64,000 bases of DNA, from NCBI GenBank assembly GCA_025024175.1, contig QCXZ01000086.1:21976245-22040244 (forward strand). Direction: 5' to 3'. Below the pieces are notes generated by a model that saw nothing but the letters and a program-made list of their open reading frames with translations, was not told the origin of the DNA and did not search any database. The stretch is from Rhyzopertha dominica. Lineage: Eukaryota; Arthropoda; Insecta; Coleoptera; Bostrichidae. This document shows, in pieces, positions 11,980 through 22,500 of the stretch. Positions within the stretch are counted from its first letter, which is position 1. Every line of letters begins with the position of its first letter. Position numbers and translations under genes: made by a program.

Positions 11980-12190
11980 AGTCGGAGGGGTATATCTTCC
12001 AATAATTCGAAGATTTTTTTAATTGCAAATACTCCACATCCCTTGTTGAATGTTGATGACATTTCCCTTTCCTGTATTTCGTTGCTGACATTTGCAGTTT
12101 TAAATGAATATAAGTAAACGTTCGATCACCAGGAATGCGACGATTTGGAAATCGATCTGGCACGACAAGCATTTCTGTGACATTGGCCAT
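11980..12190 (-). pseudogene. Fragment of a transposase N-terminus (DUF4817-type helix-turn-helix)
   Basis: PDRFPNRRIPGDRTFTYIHL is the characteristic stretch of the DNA-binding region in arthropod mariner relatives. Only this part remains; the frame downstream is scrambled. Confidence 0.6.
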
Positions 12191-12199
12191 AAATCAGGT

Positions 12200-13195
12200 A
12201 CATCTCACAATACTCTCCACTGCTGTAATTGTTATTCATATTTTCTCTTTAGTGAAACCAAAAAGTAAACTAAATACGATAATACCAAACATTTCTAACA
12301 TCTAGGTATTCAGTCACTTTACTGATAAAGCAGACAATGCCTATTAGCGGCAGTTAGTAACGAAAATTATTATTAATGTGCCAAAAAAATATTTAAACTA
12401 AGAGATAATAATATGCACCAACATTAAAATTTTTAATCGTAACTTTTTGAGGAAAAAATTTTCGACATTTTGAAACTTCCTTATCTTAACAGGGAAGACT
12501 CAGACGGAAAAAAATTTATAATAAAATTCCGCGTCAAATGATCACAGAAAACTATGTACTTTAATAATACTGTATAGGAACAACTAAAAAATAAATAAAC
12601 AAAATGTAATATTCGCATGTAATGATTGTTCTTGGCCGATTACTATCTGAATAATTTATCAAGTGATTAGCCACTCTTTATACTAATCTTAAAATAAATA
12701 ATCTATTGTCAATTGTATTCTGCGATAAATACCTATTATTACAAAGCTCTTAAGTACTGTATTTACATTTTAACTTACCGTTTTTAGATGACTTACTCTA
12801 TGTAAACAAATTATACACGAATTTGGATACAAAATAAGGCGAGATGGACACTCTTCAAGCATGCTAGAGTTCTAGAAAGTGGTCATGGTCAGTAACTAGC
12901 AAACCTACCCCTCATTTGTGTTTGCATGTTTTGTTTATTTTAGAATACAAAATCCCTGTCCACAATGAGGTTTCGATGCCCTTATCGTTACCAAACGTAA
13001 ACAATGACGTAATGGAACCACAAACAGGACGTATCAGCACATGAATAATCGAGTAACCCTCGGATAGTCGGTTGGGGTAGAAAAACTTGATTGATTCGAA
13101 CGATTATTTGATTATTTCGTCCATTAGTTAAGGAGCGATTACGTATTATGTACATTTGGGTTGACATTAAATCGATCGAGTAACAATTGATTACA
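12200..13195. other. Intergenic, no gene seen
   Basis: AT-rich in its first half, more balanced after 12930. No inverted ends, coding frame or RNA gene recognised. Confidence 0.5.
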
Positions 13196-13399
13196 TTATG
13201 GAGCTTGCACGGGACGGCCCGTAGTGTTTTGATAACTTAGATTTCCTCTGGGTAATTCCAAAAGATCATAGTCGTAGTTGGTCTCAATAAAATGCTTTGA
13301 AGCCAATGCTCCAGGATCTTCTCCAAAAGGAAACCGATCTGTATAATCGATAAGGGAATATGAATGCATTCGCCGGTACCTTTGGGGTTTGAGCCACAC
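13196..13399 (-). CDS. Candidate terminal coding exon of an unknown gene
   Basis: A minus-strand frame of balanced composition ends ..GRPVQAP stop. It includes SYSLIDYTDRFPFGEDPG and NYDYDLLELPRG, with evenly mixed codons unlike the surrounding AT-rich DNA. A possible acceptor (CCCCAAAG) lies just inside its upstream end. No repeat partner in the window and no family recognised. It may be a real last exon, or chance. Confidence 0.3.
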   Translation of the reverse strand: MWLKPQRYRRMHSYSLIDYTDRFPFGEDPGALASKHFIETNYDYDLLELPRGNLSYQNTTGRPVQAP

Positions 13400-14365
13400 A
13401 AAGCAACATTTTACAGAGTGGCTGGCGATAACTTAGTTGCGCCCGCCCGTGAGATGGTGGCGATGGGGATTATTTTCGAAAAAAGCATTGGAACTTTTTG
13501 GTGCGTGGCTTAATTAAAANTGCATTCTTGCGAAAGGCGACGACTGTGTGGGACCAGCACGTATTCGATCACGACGCGACGTGGCTTCAATTTTGTCGAA
13601 GTTCCAAGGCGCATTTTTGCGTGGGTGTACACCAGGAATTTAATATTCTGTATGCAAATAAAAGGGTGTCAACCATGCTGGTGCTAGACGCGGAGTTACG
13701 TCTGTCGGTCGCAAGTAATTACACCTTTAATTAGTATGTAGTAATGTCTACTGGGCTCGGCACTTGCACTGTAAAGGAAGTCGGATAATAGAGCAATATC
13801 AACGAGCAATATTCACTCACTACAGGGGGCTTTTGAAGTAATCAATAATTTCTATGAGAAACTAGTTCGAATGAAATCCTGAAACAACTAGATTTCATTT
13901 CGAAGTTGTCAGGGCAACCATCTACATACGCCTGAAAGCTCTCACTATTAGTTTTTCAACAGAAAGGAGAGTTCATATAATATCTCACTTTGAAGGTCTT
14001 TCAAAACTTATTTTGAAAATGCATAGAAAAAACAATCAAATTTTTTTCGCTCTAGATGTGTAGACGTCAAAAAATGGATAGGGAAAGTAGTTACCAGTTA
14101 CATAAATTTTGTGTATGGATTGTCGAGTGTAAACTTAGATGTTTAATTTTTGAATTAGGTATTGCATGTTTTTTAATTAAATAGAACGCAGTAATATTAC
14201 ATAAGAAAATGTGTGTTCAAGATGGCGGCCAGTCATAAACTCCCTCCTGATTAAATAAATACTTTAAACGCCATTCTAAACAAAAAGTGGGATTTGTAGT
14301 ATGTATTATTTGTGAGGACGTATTTCCTCTTTCGACAAATTATCATGGAAATATTTAAGTGATAT
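13400..14365. other. Intergenic, no gene seen
   Basis: 13440-13740 is less AT-rich and could be regulatory or an old gene remnant. The 78-residue plus frame there shows no recognisable motif. The remainder is plain AT-rich DNA. Confidence 0.4.
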
Positions 14366-14366
14366 G

Positions 14367-14736
14367 TACAGGGTTTCTATAAATGATTAATGCAACGCGG
14401 GCGGCGTTGACTTCTGAATTCTTTGTGCCGCCTTTTTGTAACTGCTGCCAAGCTACAATATGCACAGCGATAGTACTAAATGTTGCAGATCAATGTCATA
14501 CCACAGCTCCGAAATGTGAGCTTTCTGCATCATTAAAGTTAATTATCCTACAAAACACTATACAGAATATGTTGAAAATACACACTTCCACGCGTTTTCT
14601 CTTATTAAAATATATCAAATATTTCAAAAATCAACAGGTAACAAGTATGCGTCACTTTCTTGAGGGGCAACAAATTGATTTAATCGATAATTTGTATAAG
14701 CGCCCTGGATGCATGAATCATTTACAGAAACCCTGA
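14367..14736. mobile_element. MITE, copy 1 (~370 bp)
   Basis: Ends are inverted: acagggtttctataaatgatt at the left and aatcatttacagaaaccctg at the right. The interior (cggcgttga..ttctgaattctttgtgccgcc) recurs at 23455-23560. Non-coding. Confidence 0.8.
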
Positions 14737-14889
14737 ACAAGAACTTTTCATACTAGCAAGTCTTGTTCAGATCACATTTTTTTTAAATCTGCAAAGACTA
14801 CATTTTATATCCCTGTGGTATATGGCAGCTGTATTACAGATCACCATATGATCATAAACGTAGCTATTATAGCAGTAAATTTATTACAG

Positions 14890-14917
14890 GGTCAGGTCAG
14901 GTCAGGTCAGGTCAGGT
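14890..14917. repeat. (GGTCA)n microsatellite
   Basis: About five and a half tandem copies of ggtca, flanked on both sides by ttattacagggtca. Confidence 0.9.
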
Positions 14918-14939
14918 TTATTACAGGGTCAGCAACAAA

Positions 14940-15195
14940 AAAGCAATCAGAGATTTAATTGGAGTAGCTAAACATGACTGAGTTTCCAAAAGGTAAAAAA
15001 ACGATCTCCCTAGACCCAGTCACTGAAACCGAAATCGTTAACGATATAAAAAACAATACAGCTCCAAGGCTTGATGCAATATCCGCAAGAACATTGAAGA
15101 TAATCATTCCAGTTATTCTGAAACCATTTCTGAGTATTGTTAACAAAATATTACAGTATAGGATATACCCAGCAGTTTTCAAAACTGTTTGATTA
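14940..15195 (+). pseudogene. Non-LTR retrotransposon reverse transcriptase fragment
   Basis: DIKNNTAPRLDAISARTLK followed by ILKPFLSIVNKIL and YPAVFKTV matches the start of jockey/CR1-like RT domains (normally ..G.DGI....LK....I..PL..I.N.S...G.FP...K). It stops after 70 residues. Confidence 0.75.
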
Positions 15196-15199
15196 TCCT

Positions 15200-15580
15200 C
15201 GTTTAAAAAAATTCTGGCAATAAATCGGAATTACCGAGGTACAATTACATATAGTGCTTCAACTTGGACTGAAGTACGAAAGATGGCTGAGAAAAAGACA
15301 AACAATGTAAACTTTGGTTCGATTATAACTATAAACTATTTTATGTTATGACGATACTCAACCGGTTATTGGATACAGAATAATCGGATATGAAACCAAT
15401 CAAGACTATGCGAAATCGTTTTTAACATTCAACTATAACAATAATGTAGTAATGATAATAATAATAACCTTTATTTAGCTAACTGCGCTATTTTGAATAT
15501 CTACATATATTAATCTTAAGAACTATGGAATTCTTGATTACACCAATTATCATTTATACATATATACATAACTATCCCAA
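15200..15580. other. Spacer with (ATA)n LINE-like tail
   Basis: Contains taatgataataataataacctttatt near 15450-15475, which reads as the 3' tail of a minus-strand LINE. Otherwise nothing recognised. Confidence 0.4.
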
Positions 15581-15584
15581 CAAG

Positions 15585-16765
15585 CAAAATTACTTTATAA
15601 TTTCCAGATAGCAAGGCACATTTGCTTTATTGTCTATTTTATTTTATAAGGTATTCCTCTACAAGTATTCAGCTTCAGTACACTAATTGTTATATAGTTT
15701 AGTGTTAGGAACGTTTTCACAGCAAAATTATAAAACAGTTTTCAGCACCGTTTTATACTCATTGTATAAAGGTTTACACAACTTTTTATAGAACATTTTC
15801 CCAGTGGAAACAAATTATTTTATAAAGGGTTTGAATATGTGTTATTCAACACTGAATCGTCATCTTGTGAACACCTATAAAACTATTATGTTAAATCTTG
15901 ATTTGACACATGTAAAAAAACTGTTTGTTATATAGCAATTTCTTCTGTGACAATCATGTTTTATAAGGAGGAAGCCATATTATTAATCATGATTATAAGC
16001 ACATATATGGCCGCCATTGCGTAAAGCACACTAAAAATCATTTTTTTACAAAAAAGTAATGTATAAAAGTTATGTCTCTAATAAAAATCGTTATAAAATG
16101 CGGTTTATAATCAGTGCACATGATTAAAAAGATTTTTTGTATTTTGTAAATATTTTTTTCAAATTGATGAAATACTTATTATTTTTGAAGCGCTTCAAAA
16201 TTTTGTACACATATATGCATATGTTTCACAGAAAATTTTGTTTGGTAGTAGTTTTTTGTGACTACATTTCAATACTCCGCATACTGTATGTCTGGTACTG
16301 TATATATCTCGGTCTGAGGACATGTTTTATTTTACAGAAGAGGAATATGGGTTGCAACTTTACCCAATCGTTAAGAAATAAATCATTCTCCGCCAAATCA
16401 GTTAAAACACCTAAAGATCCTTTTGAAGATACTGAATGCAACAGAACTGTCCCATAATAGATAATGCCGTAACATTTATAACACTGTTTTATAATGAATT
16501 GCTATAAAACCCCTTTGTAACTGATTTATATTAATTTTTATACCAGCTCTGTAACTATCTACAAAACTGTTCTATAACATCTACCAAAACCATTATGGGA
16601 TACTGTATTAAACTAAGATGTTTTATAAAGATGCGCCTTTTTGCATCTTTAAGCATTCTATAAACGTTGTGACAATGTTTACAAGAGTACCACTGTTTCA
16701 TAAAAATTGTTTTATAAACGTTTGCTTGACCATTATAAAGCTGTAAGTTGCTAGTTGGGATATGA
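15585..16765. mobile_element. Inverted-repeat DNA element packed with TTTATAA words
   Basis: The left end atcccaacaagcaaaattac and the right end (inverted: atcccaactagcaacttaca) are imperfect TIRs; both continue into ctttataat. The interior carries many copies of ttttataa or its complement ttataaaa. A 106-residue plus frame (16137-16457) lies inside but shows no known domain. The superfamily is unassigned. Confidence 0.7.
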
Positions 16766-16850
16766 ATACAATAAAAATCAACGATAACTAGAAAAAAAAT
16801 TAAACTAACATTGCACTGGCCAGTGCAAGAACAAATAATAATAATTAAAA

Positions 16851-17980
16851 TTAGGTAGCTGTATTACTGTCTCTCATATAATTATCTTTTAGTTGTCTCT
16901 TAAACCCTAGCAAACTTAGTTTCTTCATATGATTATTAATGTTGTTGTATGCTAATATACCTTTGTGAAATATTGAGTTTCTGCCTACTTCATTATGTGC
17001 CGAACATAGAGAGAAATTGTTTTTTCCTCTTGTGTTATATTGATGATTATCGTGAAATGTAATAATGCATTGATTTATGTTATCTGGTTGTAAACCTAAT
17101 TCAATTTTGTGAATAAATATCATTGTTCTATACTCCAAAAAATCCTTCACACATAGCCAGCCAAGGGCACTGAGCAATCGTGTTATCCATGTGTTTTTAT
17201 CACACTTTAAAATCGTCCGCATTGCTCTATTTTGCAATACTTGCAATCTCTGAATTTTTTCTTTAGATACTAAGTACACGATGGTAGCAGCAAATGTGTA
17301 ATTAGGCAACATGATGTACCCCATCTTTCTAGCAATTTTTTTGCAAATGTATACTGCATGTTCATTAAATTTAATATTACTGTAAATGACAACTCCTAAG
17401 TACTTAATACCAATTACTACTTTAATTGCATTATTGCCAATATCAAATTTTAAATTATTTTCATTAAATTGCCTATATTCTTTTTTCCTACAAGGAACAT
17501 TGCTTTACATTTATCTGCATTAACTTTAAATTATTGTATGTTAACCACTCAAAGACGGTTTTCCAGTTCAGCATTTAGGGTTTCTACTACCTGTTCACTA
17601 TCGTTCCCATACAAGCATATCAAAGTATCATCAGCAAAGAGGTGATGCTTGCACCGCTTTACTGTCTTTCCTGTATCATTAATGTATATCGCAAATAATA
17701 AGGGTCCCAACGTACTACCCTGCGGCATTCCCACCGAGACCTCGCGACTCATGGAAAGTATCTGACCACACCTCACTCTTTGGTTTCTGTTTTGTAAATA
17801 GTTTTGTATCCATTTAAGAGCTAATCGTGCAATTCCATATGATTCTAACTTCTATAGCAATATTCCTCCATCTATAGTTTCAAAGACTCTTTTGAAGTCA
17901 AGAAAAACCGCTCCAATTGTAATGCAGTCTCACAATTATACTTCTCTCGGAACCCTGATTGGAAGGGTGAGAGAAGTTTT
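16851..17980 (-). pseudogene. Jockey/CR1-like LINE, RT domain and C-terminal region, broken
   Basis: In minus-strand order: QSGFREKYNCETALQ, FLDFKRVFETIDGG (first RT aspartate), VSVGMPQGSTLGPLLFAIYIND, HHLFADDTLICLYG (FADD catalytic motif), then after frameshifts the C-terminal LQVLQNRAMRTILKCD and QYNTRGKNNF. The 3' tail is aataataataatt near 16830. Several stops. Confidence 0.9.
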
Positions 17981-18048
17981 TAATTTGAATGAGTTGTATG
18001 CACATCAAAAGTTTGTTAATCTTCCAACATAGGCATATTCACCTATTT

Positions 18049-18440
18049 TCAAGAATTGAATATAACTATGGCACTAGACAAAATTGTACTATATAGAGCC
18101 AAAAAAGGCATTGGTCGAAAATGAATGTTGTACTGAGCTCCTTTAAAGTATAATCTATTAAATGGAGACATNAGGAGGGCAAAAACCCTTAAATGTNTTA
18201 TATCTTTAATAAAAAAGTTCATTGCTGTTATTTCTTCAAATTTGCCATTGTTAATAGAGCAAGGAAAATGCAGTGTCGAGTACTTAGGAGAGAGATAAAA
18301 CACCATACTTAGCTGTATTCAATAACAGACGATTAAAAAGGTATACCCTTGAATAATAAGCAGCAGATACGTCTAATAATAACAATGACAAAAACAATAG
18401 TGGACCGAGAGTAGAATCTTGCGGTACTCCACCATCACCA
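18049..18440 (-). pseudogene. Second LINE RT fragment
   Basis: The minus strand shows GGVPQDSTLGPLLF-like sequence near 18390-18430, then LLLNTAKSMVFYLSPKYS. It is a different family or copy from the LINE just left of it. Confidence 0.65.
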
Positions 18441-18449
18441 AAAAATCAG

Positions 18450-19463
18450 ATAAAGTGGAAGCGAACTTGTTGTCTGACTGAAATATTACTAGGAAAGGAT
18501 GAGGAAAAAGCAAAGCACTCAAATCATTGAATTATATACACTGGTATAGGGAGCAAGTTCGCAAAATAGCAAACGCTAGCCTAAGTATTTAAGTTAGCTA
18601 AGCAATACTAATTGGAAACACATTTACCTTATTTGCATGAGTGAAAGATTACAGTATCCGTACGATTACAAATCTCATCCGCAATTGCTCTAGCGATACT
18701 AAACGTAAACAATCCGATCCGCGGTTCTTTCGCCTGTTAATCCAATTTCAGAGCGGCAGCATCCCGTATGGACCTAATTGCGTTGTGAATGCCATAATGG
18801 TTTGTCACAATTGCCATGGGATATTAACGTATGTGGGGAAGAAAAGACAATTAACCAAATGGCTGGCGTGGCGTCTACCGGTACCAGCCGGAAAACGCTA
18901 CCTCAGGAAGACGTTTCTTTCGGCAGGGAGACTGTTAGTTAATAGGGCTTTATTCGAGCAATTGGGGCGACGTCCGCGTATGTACACGNCACGTACGGTA
19001 TTAGGACCCTGCCAGGCTTGTTTCCCGAAGAATTACGCTGCATAAACACCGTCGCTAGGCAACTGCAAATGCCTTATGATGAGAAACATGCAGTAACTAA
19101 ATTATTAAAATACCTGAGCAAGTTTCAGGCGTGTCGCGACTAATATGCAGCTTATAAATTTATCTATATTGCATTCTTCAAAGGCGCGCCGATATCACTT
19201 AATTGCGACTTACTACAAAGAGTTCCGTCTTCGAGTAGTGCGTCGCTTCGGTGTTGTAGTTTTGTGCGTGTATGGTTCATCAAAGCGGATGCTCTACGTA
19301 ATCATCCGACCTCATGAACTCCTTATCGCTTCGGTTTTGGGGCCCTATCTGAAGACCTTTGTATCGGTTCATCATCATTATTTACTTGTTGACCACAGAA
19401 ATGCAACGGAGGAAATTATCTCTCAGTCTACTCAGTGTCTTGTGGACGAATGGATCGATAGCA
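18450..19463. other. 5' flank of the apolipophorin gene
   Basis: Composition becomes balanced from about 18640. The 134- and 127-residue plus frames here lack motifs and I treat them as chance. TTATAAAT at 19152 could be a TATA box about 300 bp before the ATG. Promoter and 5'UTR presumably lie here. Confidence 0.35.
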
Positions 19464-19524
19464 ATGGCATCGACTGTCATCCTGGTGTTACTGTTACTGC
19501 TTTCACCAGCACTAGCCCAAAACA
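19464..19524 (+). CDS. apolpp: apolpp exon 1 (signal peptide)
   Basis: Residues 1-20: [20 protein letters not shown], a typical signal peptide with likely cleavage after ALA. Donor AACA/GTGAGT, phase 1. Confidence 0.88.
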
Positions 19525-22500
19525 GTGAGTATCTTTGATCCAATTTTACTGCTAGTACCTGGCGTGGTTTTCCCCGAGCTCTCCACAATCTCGTGGGAAT
19601 CGGACCAGTTCCTCTGTCAAACGTTCGTTTCACTCGATTAACGAGTGATCTTTTTTCAGATCCCCTGAAGGACCCAAATATATGCGGACGCCCTACGTGC
19701 AAAAGTAAGTTTCATTTCCATTAATAATCTAACATTATAGCTCTTATATAGTTTCATTAATTCTTTGTGGATTTTTTGAGAAAAAATCCTTGCGGCGTTA
19801 AAAAAATGATGAAAGAGAGTCCATCGCTTTTATTTTGAAATGCGTACAGATCCCTGAAGAGGTCATTAAATTCAACAGATAACCTGATTTCTACACAATC
19901 ATAAGAATAACTGAATAACCATGTTTGGGTTTATCACAAACAGTTTTGGAGACACTGTGCTCTATTTTTATACGTAGAAGGTTGAAATGAATGAAATTGA
20001 CTCCAATAATTGTTTGATCACACTTTCAATTAATGAATGTTTCGCATTATAGAACAATAGTTTAGAAGAAGTATAATTTACCCCTATTAAATAGTAAAAT
20101 TTTATCTTTCTTATATATGCACAATAATGACTGTATAGATAAATAGAAATTTAGAAGAATTAAAAAAATGATTATTTTAGGTATAAGTATTATTCAAAAC
20201 AGTTAATTCTAATATTGAGTTTAATATATTTACAAAGCTAAGTACTACTAGAATATCCATACAAAGTACATCTGTGCATCGATTTCAGTATAAAATTGCT
20301 GTTTTATGTATTAATTTGAATAGATTGATAAAAATAGACTTCATTCAATAACGAATTAAGCGTAATAAAAAAGATAGTAAAAATTAACAATATAAATATT
20401 AATATATATATATATATATATATAATATATATATAATAAATTAATAGAAAAAATATTTTGCAATGAATATTTCGTAGTAAACAAATTAAAAAAAAGTAAA
20501 TGTATTAATTACACTTAAATCAACACTAATGTTNAAATGAGCTCTGTTTAATAATAATGTTATAGTTCCTATGGTGAGGTATATAAATTAAGATGCAAAC
20601 ACTACAACAACAATAAAAAGATCTGGGAAATCGGCAGAACGTTATTTACTGCTTGCAAACAATATTTTAGATACAGGACAGTTTCAAAATTCATAACAGT
20701 ATTGATATTTTAGGTACTTATCCAGCAAAGAGGCCAATTATTCATTTTAGAACGTTCTGAGAAAATTTGCAAAATATTTGTACTATAAAACTTTTGTGTG
20801 GTTAACATTACTATATATTTTACTCTACATTTTACTATTCTACNCCAAATATTTTACATCACTTAAATTGACCTTTTTTAGATGCTTTAGGTGATGTAAT
20901 GGTAAAATAGTTTGGATCCGGATATCTTTTTTGGCAAATTTCAATCTAAATCAGTAATGGTCAAACTTCTTCAATACTTTTCTTATAATCTTTTTACTAT
21001 GTTATGTGCTAACTGTAATGAGTTTTGCTTTGTGTATCTGTTACAACCTCTTTACTTGTATTGTTTGTGTTAGCTTGCACACGCCTTTTTGCTGTCCATT
21101 ATAGACTAATGTCTGTTGGAAATAAATCATATTATTATTATTATAATCAGATCCAACAAATGTCCGGATAAAATAACCCTAAATTCAGAAGTAATTTTTT
21201 AACGTACATCCCTAATTAACATGTCTGGCAATGACAATAATGCCAACATTGAAAGCGAGAAAGTTTAATGTAAATTGCATTTATTGTAAATGCTATTTTA
21301 TTTTTTATTCGTCACAAAGTCCTGTGTACCCTTTAAATACATTCTAATTTTATAATTCACTACATAATGTAGAAACAACTAAAACAAGAATACCAATTTC
21401 ATTTTTATTATGAAACTTTTACATAATTTAGATGTTTCCAAAACGTATCTGTTTGTTGAGGTTTTGTGTCATACGAACAAATTATGCCGCCCGAATGGTT
21501 AAAAATTTTTACTTTACCTGAATTTATCTTATGATAAAATATGTGCTTGTTGATTTCATCTCTTTAAATATGCTGTCCGAATTTATCTGTCATAACTTCT
21601 TTATATCCAAATGGGAAACACCGCAGTCAGAAAGAGACAGAAATTTTCATTATCGAAACTAGAGCACTCTGGTAAGCAAACTCTCTTTCTGACTGTGGCA
21701 TTTCCCTGTTTGGATAGAAGTAGAGAGGGAATATATTTCAAGTGTCGGATTAATTCATGTAACGTTACAATGGGGAAACAGATACATTCAGACAACATCT
21801 GTTAAGCGGCGAATTAAATGATGTGCAGATACTTCAAGTGTAAGATAAAAAATAACGTTAACATTGAAAATGAAAGAAAAAACGCGCAACATATTTTAAG
21901 AAACTAGTAATTAGGAAATCGTATTTATTCATGTGACAAAAAATTCAGCAAAGAAATAAATGCGAGATATTTATTAGAAAAGATTAATTATAATTATCAA
22001 CGATGGTATACCTCTTCAATTGAAATAAGGCTATATTGCACTTGTAAAGTAAATAATTGCTCGTTTACTTAAAATGAACCCTTGGCTGTAACTAATCCCC
22101 TATTTAATATAGACCGACAGATGCTCGAACAAATAGATGGGGGCTCGTGCTGAAATTTATGACCTCCAATAACTTCATTGTAGAATTAAACAATAGCAGA
22201 GCAATATAACCCTATTTCAATTGGAATACTATACATTACACAACCCTTCGGTCTCGGATATTTTAGAGCACGAACTTTTAAGTAACATTTAAATAAAGGG
22301 AAAGGTTAAAAAATACAAAACATTTTATGGTAAGAACGTCGGGAATCTATTAATATCCAGCTAGGTCGCTTGACTTAAGTCTCTTAATTTTTTCCTTCAG
22401 GGCCCTTTATATTCGACAAAGAATTTCAGAATACATTCTTCGAATTCAAGAAGGGAAACTTCTGTAGACATAATAACAGAATAGCTTTAAAAGAAAACAT

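Noticed and set aside
16137..16457. 106-codon frame inside the TTTATAA element as a transposase
   Set aside because: No DDE/D or DNA-binding signature; low-complexity hydrophobic sequence from AT-rich DNA.
18641..19045. 134-codon plus-strand frame upstream of apolpp
   Set aside because: No motif, no splice logic and no hydrophobic or domain pattern; balanced base composition alone explains the length.
19145..19528. 127-codon plus frame overlapping the apolpp start
   Set aside because: It is in a different frame from the signal peptide exon and runs through its donor; chance frame.
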